The position numbers and the translations under genes were made by a program. Below, piece after piece: positions 1 through 6,663 of a stretch of DNA of 64,000 bases. The notes below the pieces were generated by a model. It was not told where the DNA came from. It did no database searches and saw only the letters and a program-made list of their open reading frames with translations. Each line of letters opens with the position of its first letter. Position 1 is the stretch's first letter. This DNA comes from Bradyrhizobium tropiciagri (GTDB lineage Bacteria > Pseudomonadota > Alphaproteobacteria > Rhizobiales > Xanthobacteraceae), in NCBI RefSeq assembly GCF_018130505.1, contig NZ_JAFCKH010000001.1:496001-560000 (forward strand), read 5' to 3'.

Positions 1-46
1 GGCATGCCGACAGGAGCAAAACAACGGCCAGAAATGCTTTGGTCAT
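1..46 (-). CDS. Lipoprotein, N-terminal fragment (gene runs off the window)
   Basis: Only the first 15 codons are inside the window. They read MTKAFLAVVLLLSAC, a short positive N-terminus, a hydrophobic core and the lipobox L-S-A-C, which is the signature of a signal-peptidase-II lipoprotein. The fragment ends at the lipidated cysteine, so nothing can be said about the mature protein. It lies 87 bp downstream of the NUDIX gene on the same strand and could be its last operon partner. The short length makes this a modest-confidence call, but the lipobox position relative to the ATG is as expected. Confidence 0.6.
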   Translation of the reverse strand, partial: MTKAFLAVVLLLSAC

Positions 47-133
47 CAGGGGTTCCGGAACGGGGTGTGGTATGCCCCCGCAATGCGCCCGAGGCAAGGC
101 AGACGACAGGGCAGGTGAAGGCCGGAACCGGCC

Positions 134-559
134 TCAGACCAGCTTGCGGGCGGCTGCAACCACCTCCTGGAGCCCGCCGGTGACCTTGAGGTCGCCGATC
201 TCCTCCGGCGCCAACCATTTGTAGTCGTCATGCTCGTCGTTCAGCGCCACTTCCCGGGAGGCCCAGCGTGCCGCGAACGACATGATCATGTAGTGCCCGG
301 TGCCGGGGCCGGCCGGCAGCACCTCGCGCCAGCCGGCGAGGCCCAGGATATCGATCCGCAACGCGGTCTCCTCGTCGACCTCGCGGTGCAGGGCAGTGTG
401 CAGGGACTCGCCGAATTCGACCCGGCCGCCTGGCAGCGAGTAGAAGCCCTTGCCCGGCGAGCGGGCGCGGCGCACCAGCAGCACCTTTCCGGCGCGAAAG
501 ATCACGCCTGACACGGCGAGTTGCGGGCGGGATGGAGGTTCGGGAGAGATCACGGTCAT
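134..559 (-). CDS. NUDIX hydrolase
   Basis: 141-residue single-domain NUDIX protein, expected to hydrolyse a nucleoside-diphosphate-linked substrate with Mg2+. The Nudix box G-x5-E-x7-REVDEE is complete around residues 44-66, except that the usual glycine after EEx is alanine (EETAL). An N-terminal strand (AVSGVIFRAGKVLLVRR) and the GGRVEFGES loop fit ADP-ribose-pyrophosphatase/MutT-like members. The substrate cannot be assigned from sequence. It is 24 bp downstream of the 584-1084 gene on the same strand, so the two probably form one transcript. Confidence 0.93.
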   Translation of the reverse strand: MTVISPEPPSRPQLAVSGVIFRAGKVLLVRRARSPGKGFYSLPGGRVEFGESLHTALHREVDEETALRIDILGLAGWREVLPAGPGTGHYMIMSFAARWASREVALNDEHDDYKWLAPEEIGDLKVTGGLQEVVAAARKLV

Positions 560-583
560 CAGGAAAGCAGCATGCCTGATAAA

Positions 584-1084
584 TCAGGCGCCTGCCATGA
601 TGCTGTCGACGTCGGCCTCCGCGGCGCCGTTGATCACGCCGGCGGTCAGCATCACCAGTGGCTTGACCCAGACGATGGCCTGCTCGGCGAGCGCGACCCG
701 GCTCTTGTCCTGCTGCAACTGGCGCATCGCCGAGCCGACCTCGGCCAGGATCCGCGTCATGTTGTCGGTGAGATGGTCGAATTCGGCGCGGATGTCGGCG
801 TTCGCGGCTTCATAGGCCTCGATCGCGAGATCGCGTGCCTTGAAATTGGAGGCGATGAAGTGCTCGGCATAGGACAGCGGCCGCCACTCCAGGAAATCGC
901 TGGCGCATTCCGGCATATCCGGAATCATCTCCAGCAGCATGATGGCTTCGTTGAAATGATTGAGGTAGTCGGTCGCAAGCCCGGTGCGCGGATTGATGTT
1001 GCCGGCGCGCAACTGCGCAGCCCGCGCCTCGTCGGGGTACGTCGGTCGCGGGGAAGAGCCCGCTATGGCGGCCGTTGAGGTCAT
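584..1084 (-). CDS. Conserved hypothetical protein
   Basis: 166 residues from an ATG; a GTG three codons upstream (1093) is an alternative start. The product is soluble and mostly helical, with a low-charge C-terminal stretch (VWVKPLVMLTAGVINGAA) that could pack against a membrane or a partner. No catalytic motif is recognised. Codon use is typical of the surrounding genes and the frame is complete, so I regard it as a real gene. It is upstream of the NUDIX gene on the same strand and divergent from the SRAP gene, with 62 bp between the start codons. Confidence 0.75.
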   Translation of the reverse strand: MTSTAAIAGSSPRPTYPDEARAAQLRAGNINPRTGLATDYLNHFNEAIMLLEMIPDMPECASDFLEWRPLSYAEHFIASNFKARDLAIEAYEAANADIRAEFDHLTDNMTRILAEVGSAMRQLQQDKSRVALAEQAIVWVKPLVMLTAGVINGAAEADVDSIMAGA

Positions 1085-1146
1085 CGCTCGCACTCTTTAA
1101 CGGTTGGGGTTAAAGCGGAATAAACGGATACCATTCTGGACGGGAT

Positions 1147-1911
1147 ATGTGCGGACGCTTTGTGATCACCTCGCCGCCGGCGGCCTTGCGGGAAATTTTC
1201 GGCTATATTGAGCAGCCGAATTTTCCGCCGCGGTATAATGTTGCGCCGACCCAGCCGATCCCCGTCGTGATCCTGCAAAATGGCGGCCGGCATTTTCAAT
1301 TGATGCGCTGGGGCCTGATCCCGTCCTGGGTCAAGGATCCCAGAACCTTCTCGCTCTTGATCAACGCGCGCGCCGAGACGGTTCGCGAGAAGCCCGCCTT
1401 CAAGAACGCGATCCGGCGGCGTCGCGCGCTGATCCCGGCCGACGGCTATTACGAATGGCAGGATGCCGGTGGCCGCAAGCGCCCGTTCTTCATCCACCGC
1501 CGCGATGGCGAGCCGGTCGCCTTCGCGGCGCTCGCCGAGAGCTGGATGGGGCCGAATGGCGAGGAGCAGGACACGGTCGCAATCGTCACGGCGCCGGCGA
1601 GCCGCGACCTCGCGCAGCTGCATCATCGCGTGCCGGTCACGATCAAGCCGGAGGAATTCGCGCGCTGGCTCGATTGCGGCACGGACGATGCCGACGAGGT
1701 GATGCCGCTGCTGAAGGGGCCCGATGTCGGCGAGTTCGCCTGGCACCAGGTGACGATGCGGGTGAACAGCTTTGCCAATGACGATGCGCAACTCACGCTG
1801 CCGATGACCGCCGAACAGATCGCAGCGGAAGACGCGCCGCCGCCGAAGAAGGCCGCACCGCGCAAGGCGGCGCCGCGCGAGGAGGATGACGGGCAGGGGT
1901 CGTTGTTTTAG
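1147..1911 (+). CDS. SRAP-domain protein (SOS-response-associated peptidase, YedK/HMCES family)
   Basis: 254 residues. Members of this family bind abasic sites in single-stranded DNA and form a thiazolidine crosslink through the cysteine exposed after removal of Met1. That cysteine is present (MCGRF), as are the family residues Asn73 (INARAET), Glu103 (DGYYEWQ) and His160 (LHHRVP). The domain spans about 1-225. It is followed by a Lys/Ala/Pro-rich tail that ends in QGSLF at residues 250-254, which resembles the QxxLF clamp-binding pentapeptide. The gene stands alone, divergent from 584-1084. The YedK assignment is secure; the clamp-binding role of the tail is an inference. Confidence 0.95.
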   Translation: MCGRFVITSPPAALREIFGYIEQPNFPPRYNVAPTQPIPVVILQNGGRHFQLMRWGLIPSWVKDPRTFSLLINARAETVREKPAFKNAIRRRRALIPADGYYEWQDAGGRKRPFFIHRRDGEPVAFAALAESWMGPNGEEQDTVAIVTAPASRDLAQLHHRVPVTIKPEEFARWLDCGTDDADEVMPLLKGPDVGEFAWHQVTMRVNSFANDDAQLTLPMTAEQIAAEDAPPPKKAAPRKAAPREEDDGQGSLF

Positions 1912-1960
1912 CCGGGAGACGCGCAGCGCGGTCCGTGGCGGCAAAAGGCATCCATATACA

Positions 1961-1990
1961 GTGTCGTCCCTGCTTTCGCAGGGACGACAC
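1961..1990. repeat. Perfect hairpin, small palindromic repeat
   Basis: Two 13-base arms (GTGTCGTCCCTGC and its exact complement) flank a TTTC loop. A copy with one changed base lies at 53182-53210, so this is a dispersed element rather than a gene-specific terminator. It follows the SRAP stop codon by about 50 bp and may end transcription there. Confidence 0.85.
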
Positions 1991-2025
1991 TGAGTTTGTT
2001 GTCCGTTCGCTTGCCACACAACGCG

Positions 2026-2130
2026 GTGTCATCACCCGGCTTGACCGGGTGATCCAGTATTCCAGAGGCAGCAGCGCTTGAGCCGATGGGCCGCGGCGTA
2101 CTGGATCGCCCGGTCAAGCTGGGTGATGAC
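2026..2130. repeat. BIME-like inverted repeat pair
   Basis: Left arm begins GTCATCACCCGGCTTGACC; the right arm is its complement over about 32 bases with two differences. About 40 bp separate the arms. Such pairs are a common dispersed element class in Bradyrhizobium-like genomes. Together with the hairpin at 1961-1990 it occupies most of the 397-bp gap between 1911 and 2309; nothing else was recognised in that gap. Confidence 0.85.
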
Positions 2131-2308
2131 AGTTGGGATGATACCGCTCCGCGTGGCGGGCAACGCGCTTCGCAAAGACGGTGACGATGATCACGTGCCA
2201 ACACACTCTTGCACATTCTGAGATAGGTGTTGCCTTGAATGCAATCGAAGATTGTATTACGCTCCGGCAGCCACTGCTTTGTGACGTGAATTTTCACCGG
2301 AGATTGTC

Positions 2309-2653
2309 ATGCAAGAGAGCGATTTGAAGCGGTTCGAGAGCCTGCCTCACTCCACGTCGTGTCGATTGATCGATTTCGACGACGTGCGGGTCGTGCCCGG
2401 CATCGTGCCGAAATCCTTCATCCTCATCGTATCGGGCACCAAGCCCTGGGTGACGATGAAGGTCGAACTGCATCCTTTGATCTACATCAGGCAGCCGGAA
2501 TATTGGGGGATCGAGGTGGTCGGATGCCAGAGCGGCATCGGCCTGCCGCAAACCGCGCCCTATCACGTCTCGCTCGACATCTCCCACCTACTCGGCACCA
2601 AGGGCGTCGAAGTGGTCGGCGCCTCGACCAGGGAGCAGATCAACATTCCCTGA
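2309..2653 (+). CDS. Conserved hypothetical protein, 114 aa
   Basis: Start ATG is preceded by CGGAG at a 7-8 base spacing. The 114-residue product has no signal peptide or membrane segment and looks like a small beta-rich domain (FILIVSGTKPW, VELHPLIYIRQPEYWGIEVVG). I do not recognise a family and no catalytic motif is visible. It is monocistronic, flanked by repeat-bearing gaps on both sides. Complete frame, good ribosome site and native codon use support it being real. Confidence 0.75.
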   Translation: MQESDLKRFESLPHSTSCRLIDFDDVRVVPGIVPKSFILIVSGTKPWVTMKVELHPLIYIRQPEYWGIEVVGCQSGIGLPQTAPYHVSLDISHLLGTKGVEVVGASTREQINIP

Positions 2654-2703
2654 GTTCATAAGGTGAGCGAAGCGCCGGCGCCACCATGAGGACATGCCGG
2701 GAA

Positions 2704-2734
2704 GGTGGGCACGTCGCTTAGCGACCTTGCCCAC
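2704..2734. repeat. Degenerate GGTGGGC...GCCCACC hairpin
   Basis: Inverted repeat GGTGGGCACGTCGCTTAGCG...TTGCCCACC between two same-strand genes. It matches the core of the fuller copy at 3423-3463 (GTAGGGTGGGCACGTCGCTT), so it belongs to the same dispersed family. Confidence 0.75.
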
Positions 2735-2859
2735 CATTCGCTTCTGCATCCAAATTCGCGTGCGCGGTGATGCCCTGCGATTTGCCCGCCGCGCCGTTCC
2801 ATGATCGACTGTGCGGAGACCTGCCCCGGATCGGAGGACAGGTGTTCGGGAGGATCGTG

Positions 2860-3396
2860 ATGCGCGGCACAAGCGGCGGGCGTGGCAGTCGGCAATGCAA
2901 AACATCTGTGGCCCTTGCGGTGGTCGCCGCAGCGGCACTGTGCTGTCACGCCGGGACGGCGCGGGCGGCTTCACCGATTTCGGTGGCGATCGCCGACTTC
3001 GACTATGTCGACACCTCGGGCGAGGCGTCGGACCAGACGGCCAAGCACACCGCGCTGGTCACCGCCTTCGGCGAAGGCCTGCGCACTGATCTCGGAGACA
3101 AGGATTATCGCGTGCTGCCGATCGACTGCGCGCAGCGGCCCTGCACCGCCGCGAGCATGCCGGCCGACGACTTCGCCGCCGCGGCGCGGCAGTCCGGCGC
3201 GCAGTACGTCGTCTATGGCGGCATCCGCAAGATGAGCACGCTGGTGCAGTGGGGCGAGGTCGAACTCGTCGACGTCAAGGATAACAAGCTGCTGCTGCGG
3301 CGGACCGTGAGCTTTCGCGGCGACAATGACGAAGCCTTCCGCCGCGCCGCCCGCTTCGTCAGCGACACGCTCCGCGACGCGCTGCCTCGGCCGTGA
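2860..3396 (+). CDS. Secreted DUF2380-type protein
   Basis: 178 residues from an ATG preceded by GGGAGG at 6 bases; a longer frame from 2767 is open but lacks a ribosome site. Residues 1-36 form a signal peptide ending ARA-A. The mature part begins VAIADFDYVDTSGE and contains IDCAQRPCTAASMP and ARQSGAQYVVYGGI, the pattern I associate with the rhizobial secreted DUF2380 family (TolB-N/GNA1162-like fold). A periplasmic location is expected; the molecular role is unknown. It converges on ridA with a palindromic repeat between them. Confidence 0.8.
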   Translation: MRGTSGGRGSRQCKTSVALAVVAAAALCCHAGTARAASPISVAIADFDYVDTSGEASDQTAKHTALVTAFGEGLRTDLGDKDYRVLPIDCAQRPCTAASMPADDFAAAARQSGAQYVVYGGIRKMSTLVQWGEVELVDVKDNKLLLRRTVSFRGDNDEAFRRAARFVSDTLRDALPRP

Positions 3397-3422
3397 GTCG
3401 GTTTGCGTAATCGCGTAGCGCC

Positions 3423-3463
3423 GTAGGGTGGGCACGTCGCTTGCGCTCCTTTGCCCACCCTAC
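3423..3463. repeat. GTAGGGTGGGC palindromic repeat
   Basis: Inverted repeat beginning GTAGGGTGGGCACGTCGCTT and ending GCCCACCCTAC. It sits exactly between the convergent DUF2380 and ridA genes, where it could act as a bidirectional terminator. Relatives are at 2704-2734 and 8309-8324/8395-8418. Confidence 0.9.
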
Positions 3464-3479
3464 GACGCCGGTGACGGCA

Positions 3480-3872
3480 TTAGCCCTTCGCCGCCGCGAC
3501 GCCCTCGATCTCGATCTCGATCAGCATCTGCGGGTTCGGCAGCGCCACTACCACGCAGGTGGTGCGTGCCGGGTAGGGCGGCGGCCCGAATGCGCCGGCG
3601 TAGAGTGCGTTCATCGTGGCGACGTCGGAGGCGCGGGTCAGCAGCACGTTGACCTTGACGAGATCGCGCATCGTCGCGCCGCCCTGCTCCAGCACGCGCT
3701 TGAAGTTGGTCACGACATTGGCGAACTGCGCCTCGAAACCGTCGGGCAGCCCGCCATTGGCGTCGAAGCCGGGAATGCCCGAGATGAACAGCAAGTCGCC
3801 GACGCGGGCGCCGAACGAGAGTGGCGGCGCCTTGACGCCGGGCGGGGGCGGGATGTGCTTGATCGCTGTCAT
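3480..3872 (-). CDS. RidA family (YjgF/YER057c/UK114) protein
   Basis: 130 residues, the usual length of this trimeric family. RidA proper hydrolyses reactive enamines/imines made by PLP enzymes. The conserved arginine that binds the substrate carboxylate is present (R103 in PARTTCVVVA), as is the C-terminal IEIEIEGVAA strand. The start lies 4 bp after the stop of the upstream YeeE/DUF6691 gene, so it is the third gene of a tight minus-strand operon. The subfamily, and therefore the exact substrate, cannot be fixed from sequence. Pairing with a sulfur-compound transporter may mean a role in sulfur or imine metabolism. Confidence 0.93.
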   Translation of the reverse strand: MTAIKHIPPPPGVKAPPLSFGARVGDLLFISGIPGFDANGGLPDGFEAQFANVVTNFKRVLEQGGATMRDLVKVNVLLTRASDVATMNALYAGAFGPPPYPARTTCVVVALPNPQMLIEIEIEGVAAAKG

Positions 3873-3876
3873 GAGG

Positions 3877-4344
3877 TCACCCGTCTGCGCGAGATGGAAG
3901 AGGAGTATTTGCGATGCTGCGCGGCGGCGCCGTCGCGCGCCGGCGCCGGAATTCGTGGCCGAACATGCCTGCGATCATCGCGGCGACGAACACAACGATC
4001 GGCAGCGAGAGGCCGGCAAGGTTGACCAGCGCCGGCCCGGGACAGATGCCGACGAGGCCCCAGCCGATGCCGAACAGCACGGCGCCGGCAACCAGCGGTG
4101 CATCGATGTCGTGACGTTCGGGCCAGAGAAAGCGCACCGAGAAGGCCGGAGCGGCGCGTTGCCGCGCGATCGCGAAGCCGGTGGCGGCGACCGCGACCGC
4201 GCCCGCCATCACGAAAGCGAGCGTCGCGTCCCACGCGCCGAACAGGTCGAGGAAGCCGAGCACCTTCTGCGGATCGGTCATTCCCGAGATCAGAAGTCCG
4301 GCGCCGAAAACGAGCCCGCAGACAAAGCTGGCGAGAAGCTGCAT
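3877..4344 (-). CDS. YeeE/YedE-type transporter, C-terminal half (DUF6691-like)
   Basis: 155-residue membrane protein with about four hydrophobic segments. It starts MQLLASFVCGLVFGAGLLIS, carries SGMTDPQKVLGFLD and the cysteine motif GLVGICPGPAL, and ends in a basic cytoplasmic tail. These match the second half of YeeE/YedE thiosulfate-type transporters, which in many bacteria is encoded separately. Two bases separate it from the partner gene upstream, so the two are certainly co-translated. The product probably pairs with 4347-4772 to form one transport unit. The substrate (thiosulfate or another sulfur species) is inferred from the family. Confidence 0.92.
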   Translation of the reverse strand: MQLLASFVCGLVFGAGLLISGMTDPQKVLGFLDLFGAWDATLAFVMAGAVAVAATGFAIARQRAAPAFSVRFLWPERHDIDAPLVAGAVLFGIGWGLVGICPGPALVNLAGLSLPIVVFVAAMIAGMFGHEFRRRRATAPPRSIANTPLPSRADG

Positions 4345-4346
4345 CG

Positions 4347-4772
4347 CTAGCCTCCGAGCCCATGCCTGAGGATCGCAACAGTCACGGTCGCGGTCAGCAT
4401 GAAGATGCAGGTTGCCGCGATCGAGCGGCCGGACAGCCGGGCGAAGCCGCAGACACCGTGGCCGGAGGTGCAGCCGTTGCCCATGCGGGTGCCGAACCCG
4501 ACCAGGAGGCCCGCAATTGCGATCACGACGAGGGGCGCATTCATCACGGGTTGCGGAAGCGGCGCACCGCACAGCGCCGCGATCAACGGCGCTGCGATCA
4601 ATCCCGCGATGAACGCGAGGCGCCAGCTGCGGTCGGTGGTGTCGGCCTGGAGCAGGCCGCCGTTGATGCCGGTGACGCCCGCGATGCGCCCAGTCAGCAG
4701 CATCAGCAGCGCCGCCGCGAGCCCGATCAACGCGCCGCCGGCAAAACCTGAGATCGGGGTGAAATTGTGCAT
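4347..4772 (-). CDS. YeeE/YedE-type transporter, N-terminal half
   Basis: 141-residue membrane protein, about four hydrophobic segments. The motif GFGTRMGNGCTSGHGVCG (about residues 92-110) carries the two cysteines expected in the translocation path of YeeE/YedE sulfur-compound transporters. With 3877-4344 it reconstitutes the full-length architecture. It is the first gene of the three-gene yeeE-DUF6691-ridA operon. No sulfurtransferase, rhodanese or ArsR-type regulator is adjacent, which is the more usual context for such split pairs. Confidence 0.92.
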   Translation of the reverse strand: MHNFTPISGFAGGALIGLAAALLMLLTGRIAGVTGINGGLLQADTTDRSWRLAFIAGLIAAPLIAALCGAPLPQPVMNAPLVVIAIAGLLVGFGTRMGNGCTSGHGVCGFARLSGRSIAATCIFMLTATVTVAILRHGLGG

Positions 4773-4980
4773 CGATCTGGATCCTGTTGCGCAAACTCCT
4801 CAGCGATCCGGCAAAGCGGCAGGCGGATGCGCCCATGGTCGCGCGGCCGTGCGCGCGATGATAGACTTCACAAGTTCAGGAACAAGCGCAATTCAGCATG
4901 TTTGCCTGCATTTCATCGCTGCCGCCCATCGGCTAGATTGGCGCGATTTGAGCTGCTCACTTCGTCCGGAGAACTCCCCC

Positions 4981-5415
4981 ATGAAATTGTCATCCGCCGT
5001 CCGCGCCGTGCTGTTCGCATTGGCGCTGCTCACCGGATCGTCTGCCGCGCGAGCCGACGAGGGCGCGGTGACGCTCGTCATCTTCAAGGGCGGCTGGGTG
5101 TTCGGCGGCTCCGCCGGCAAGGGCGTGCTGACGTTCCGCGGCAAGACCTACGGGCTGACCGCCGGCGGGCTGGATTACGGCCTCGTGTTCGGCGGCTCGC
5201 AGACCACGTTGCAGGGGCGGGTGCGCAACATCCGCCGGGCCCAGGACATCGCCGGCGTCTATGCCGCGGCGGGCGCCGGGGTTGCGCTCGGCGCCGGCGT
5301 GCGCGGCATCCTGTTGACCAACCCGAACGGCGCGGTGCTCGAACTGAGCGGCAAGCAGGTCGGGCTGATGGCCAATTTCGACCTCAGCGGGCTCGCGATC
5401 TCGCTGAAGGAATAA
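4981..5415 (+). CDS. Small secreted protein, glycine-rich
   Basis: 144 residues starting at an ATG with GGAGAA just upstream. A signal peptide (ending ARA-DEG, about residue 24) is followed by a glycine-rich beta-type domain: GGWVFGGSAGKGVLTFRGK, GLDYGLVFGGS, LLTNPNGAVLELSGKQVGL. The pattern recalls DUF1134/EipA and SYLF lipid-binding proteins, but the match is too weak to assign. A periplasmic or envelope location is the only firm inference. It is followed at once by a palindromic repeat that separates it from the convergent glycosylase gene. Confidence 0.75.
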   Translation: MKLSSAVRAVLFALALLTGSSAARADEGAVTLVIFKGGWVFGGSAGKGVLTFRGKTYGLTAGGLDYGLVFGGSQTTLQGRVRNIRRAQDIAGVYAAAGAGVALGAGVRGILLTNPNGAVLELSGKQVGLMANFDLSGLAISLKE

Positions 5416-5419
5416 CTTT

Positions 5420-5507
5420 GTAGCCCGGATGCAGCGAAGCGAAATCCGGGGCCGACGTCTCCACGGATGGAGCGGCCCCGGATTACGCTTCGCTCCATCT
5501 GGGCTAC
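5420..5507. repeat. GTAGCCCGGATG palindromic repeat, copy 1
   Basis: Long imperfect palindrome: GTAGCCCGGATGCAGCGAAG at the left end and the complement of GTAGCCCAGATGGAGCGAAG at the right. Relatives are at 6463-6533 and 61003-61089. The right end (5504-5506) supplies the TAG stop codon of the convergent glycosylase gene. Confidence 0.92.
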
Positions 5508-6019
5508 GTTTGCGCGATCCACTCCGCCAGCTCGCGCCACGGCTGCAGCGTCCACGTTGCGGACGCCGCGCCTGACGGCGACGGCAGCACGAACACCTCG
5601 GGAAAACCGCGCGGCGGCGCCTGCCGGCCTAGCGCGATCGCGCTGGTCGGCTTGTGATAAAACAGGCTCGCCGCTGTCTTGCTGGTGAAGGCGATCGTCT
5701 TCGGCCGATAGGTCTCGATCTTCGCCCGGAAGCCGATCACGTCGAACGACTGCCGCGCGATCTCGTGATCCATCCCGGCGCCGGTCTTGGACAGATCGGT
5801 GAAGCCGATGCCGAGCGCGAGCAGCGCCGCGAATTCGTCGGGCCGGTAGCGCCGCGGCGTGATGCCGGCCTCATGCAGCGCGCGCCAGAAGCGGTTGCCG
5901 GGATGGGCATAGTAATGTCCGACTTTAGCCGAGCGCGTGCTGGCGGCGGTGCCGACGAAGACGAGGCGCAAATTGCCGCGGAGCTGGTCGGGGAGGCGGT
6001 GGAGCGAGGCGTCGGACAT
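5504..6019 (-). CDS. Mismatch-specific (Mug/TDG-like) DNA glycosylase
   Basis: 171 residues. Uracil-DNA-glycosylase superfamily: strand LRLVFVGTAAST (motif 1, residues 18-28), then the YYAHPGNRFWRALHEAG signature (about 37-52), and motif 2 LPSPSGAAS near the C-terminus. Motif 1 reads GTAAS instead of the GINPG of classical Mug, so the catalytic asparagine is absent and the protein may belong to a neighbouring subfamily such as hypoxanthine or SMUG-like glycosylases. I chose ATG 6019; a TTG two codons upstream (6025) is an alternative. The upstream gene ends 8 bp before. The stop codon lies inside a palindromic repeat. Confidence 0.85.
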   Translation of the reverse strand: MSDASLHRLPDQLRGNLRLVFVGTAASTRSAKVGHYYAHPGNRFWRALHEAGITPRRYRPDEFAALLALGIGFTDLSKTGAGMDHEIARQSFDVIGFRAKIETYRPKTIAFTSKTAASLFYHKPTSAIALGRQAPPRGFPEVFVLPSPSGAASATWTLQPWRELAEWIAQT

Positions 6020-6027
6020 CTGCAAGG

Positions 6028-6426
6028 TCAGCGCGCCGGCGCCTTGGTCTTCTTCTCAGCCGCGACCGCTTCCGCCGATCTGCCCGCGCGGACCATCAAG
6101 AACGCGCCCGAGAACGCCGTGCCCGTGATGCGCCAGCGGCCGTCGATCTCCGTCGCCTCGGCGTTGACCGTGCCTTCGTAATGCACCGTGTGATAGCCGT
6201 AGCCCGGCGGCTCGTAGCGCTTGACGAAGGAGACCGCGCTGCCGGAGCGATGGCCCGCAAGCGAGGCGTTGTGCGTGCTGAGCGGGCAGCCCGGCGTCAT
6301 GCAGGGCTCGGTCACGCTGCCGCCGAGCGCGCCGCCGGCATCGATCAGCGTCGCCAGGAACGTGACCATGCCGGCGCCCGTCTGAACGTAGCTGCCGTCC
6401 CAGACACCGGTGAGACTGTCGGTCAT
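6028..6426 (-). CDS. Conserved hypothetical protein, 132 aa
   Basis: Begins MTDSLTGVWDGSYV, contains two cysteines in TEPCMTPGCPLS and a beta-rich core (GSAVSFVKRYEPPGYGYHTVHYEGTV cannot be matched to a catalytic family), then ends in a Lys/Ala tail. The 'L-T-G-x-W-x-G' opening and the strand spacing suggest a small beta-barrel, avidin/lipocalin-like, but that is inference. No signal peptide. It directly precedes the glycosylase gene on the same strand, so the pair is probably one transcript. Upstream lies a palindromic repeat and a divergent monooxygenase gene. Confidence 0.78.
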   Translation of the reverse strand: MTDSLTGVWDGSYVQTGAGMVTFLATLIDAGGALGGSVTEPCMTPGCPLSTHNASLAGHRSGSAVSFVKRYEPPGYGYHTVHYEGTVNAEATEIDGRWRITGTAFSGAFLMVRAGRSAEAVAAEKKTKAPAR

Positions 6427-6462
6427 GGCGATCCAAATGACGTATGGGCGATCGATAGATGC

Positions 6463-6533
6463 GTAGCCCGCATGAGCGTAGCGATATGCGGGACGGACGC
6501 AAACCCCGGATGTCGCTTCCTCATCCGGGCTAC
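6463..6533. repeat. GTAGCCCG palindromic repeat, copy 2
   Basis: Shorter member of the GTAGCCCGGATG family, beginning GTAGCCCGCATGAGCG and ending CATCCGGGCTAC. It lies in the promoter-side gap between the divergent 6426 (minus) and 6664 (plus) genes, an unusual place for a terminator-like element. Confidence 0.88.
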
Positions 6534-6663
6534 GCAGCGATCGATGTGGTGCAGCCAGCGTCTCAACGCAAGTCGCACGTCTGATCCGGCGTTGCCTGAT
6601 CAGGCAAAACGGTTTGTAATCTGCCTCAACAGACGCAAGAACAGAATTCCGGAGCGTGAAACG

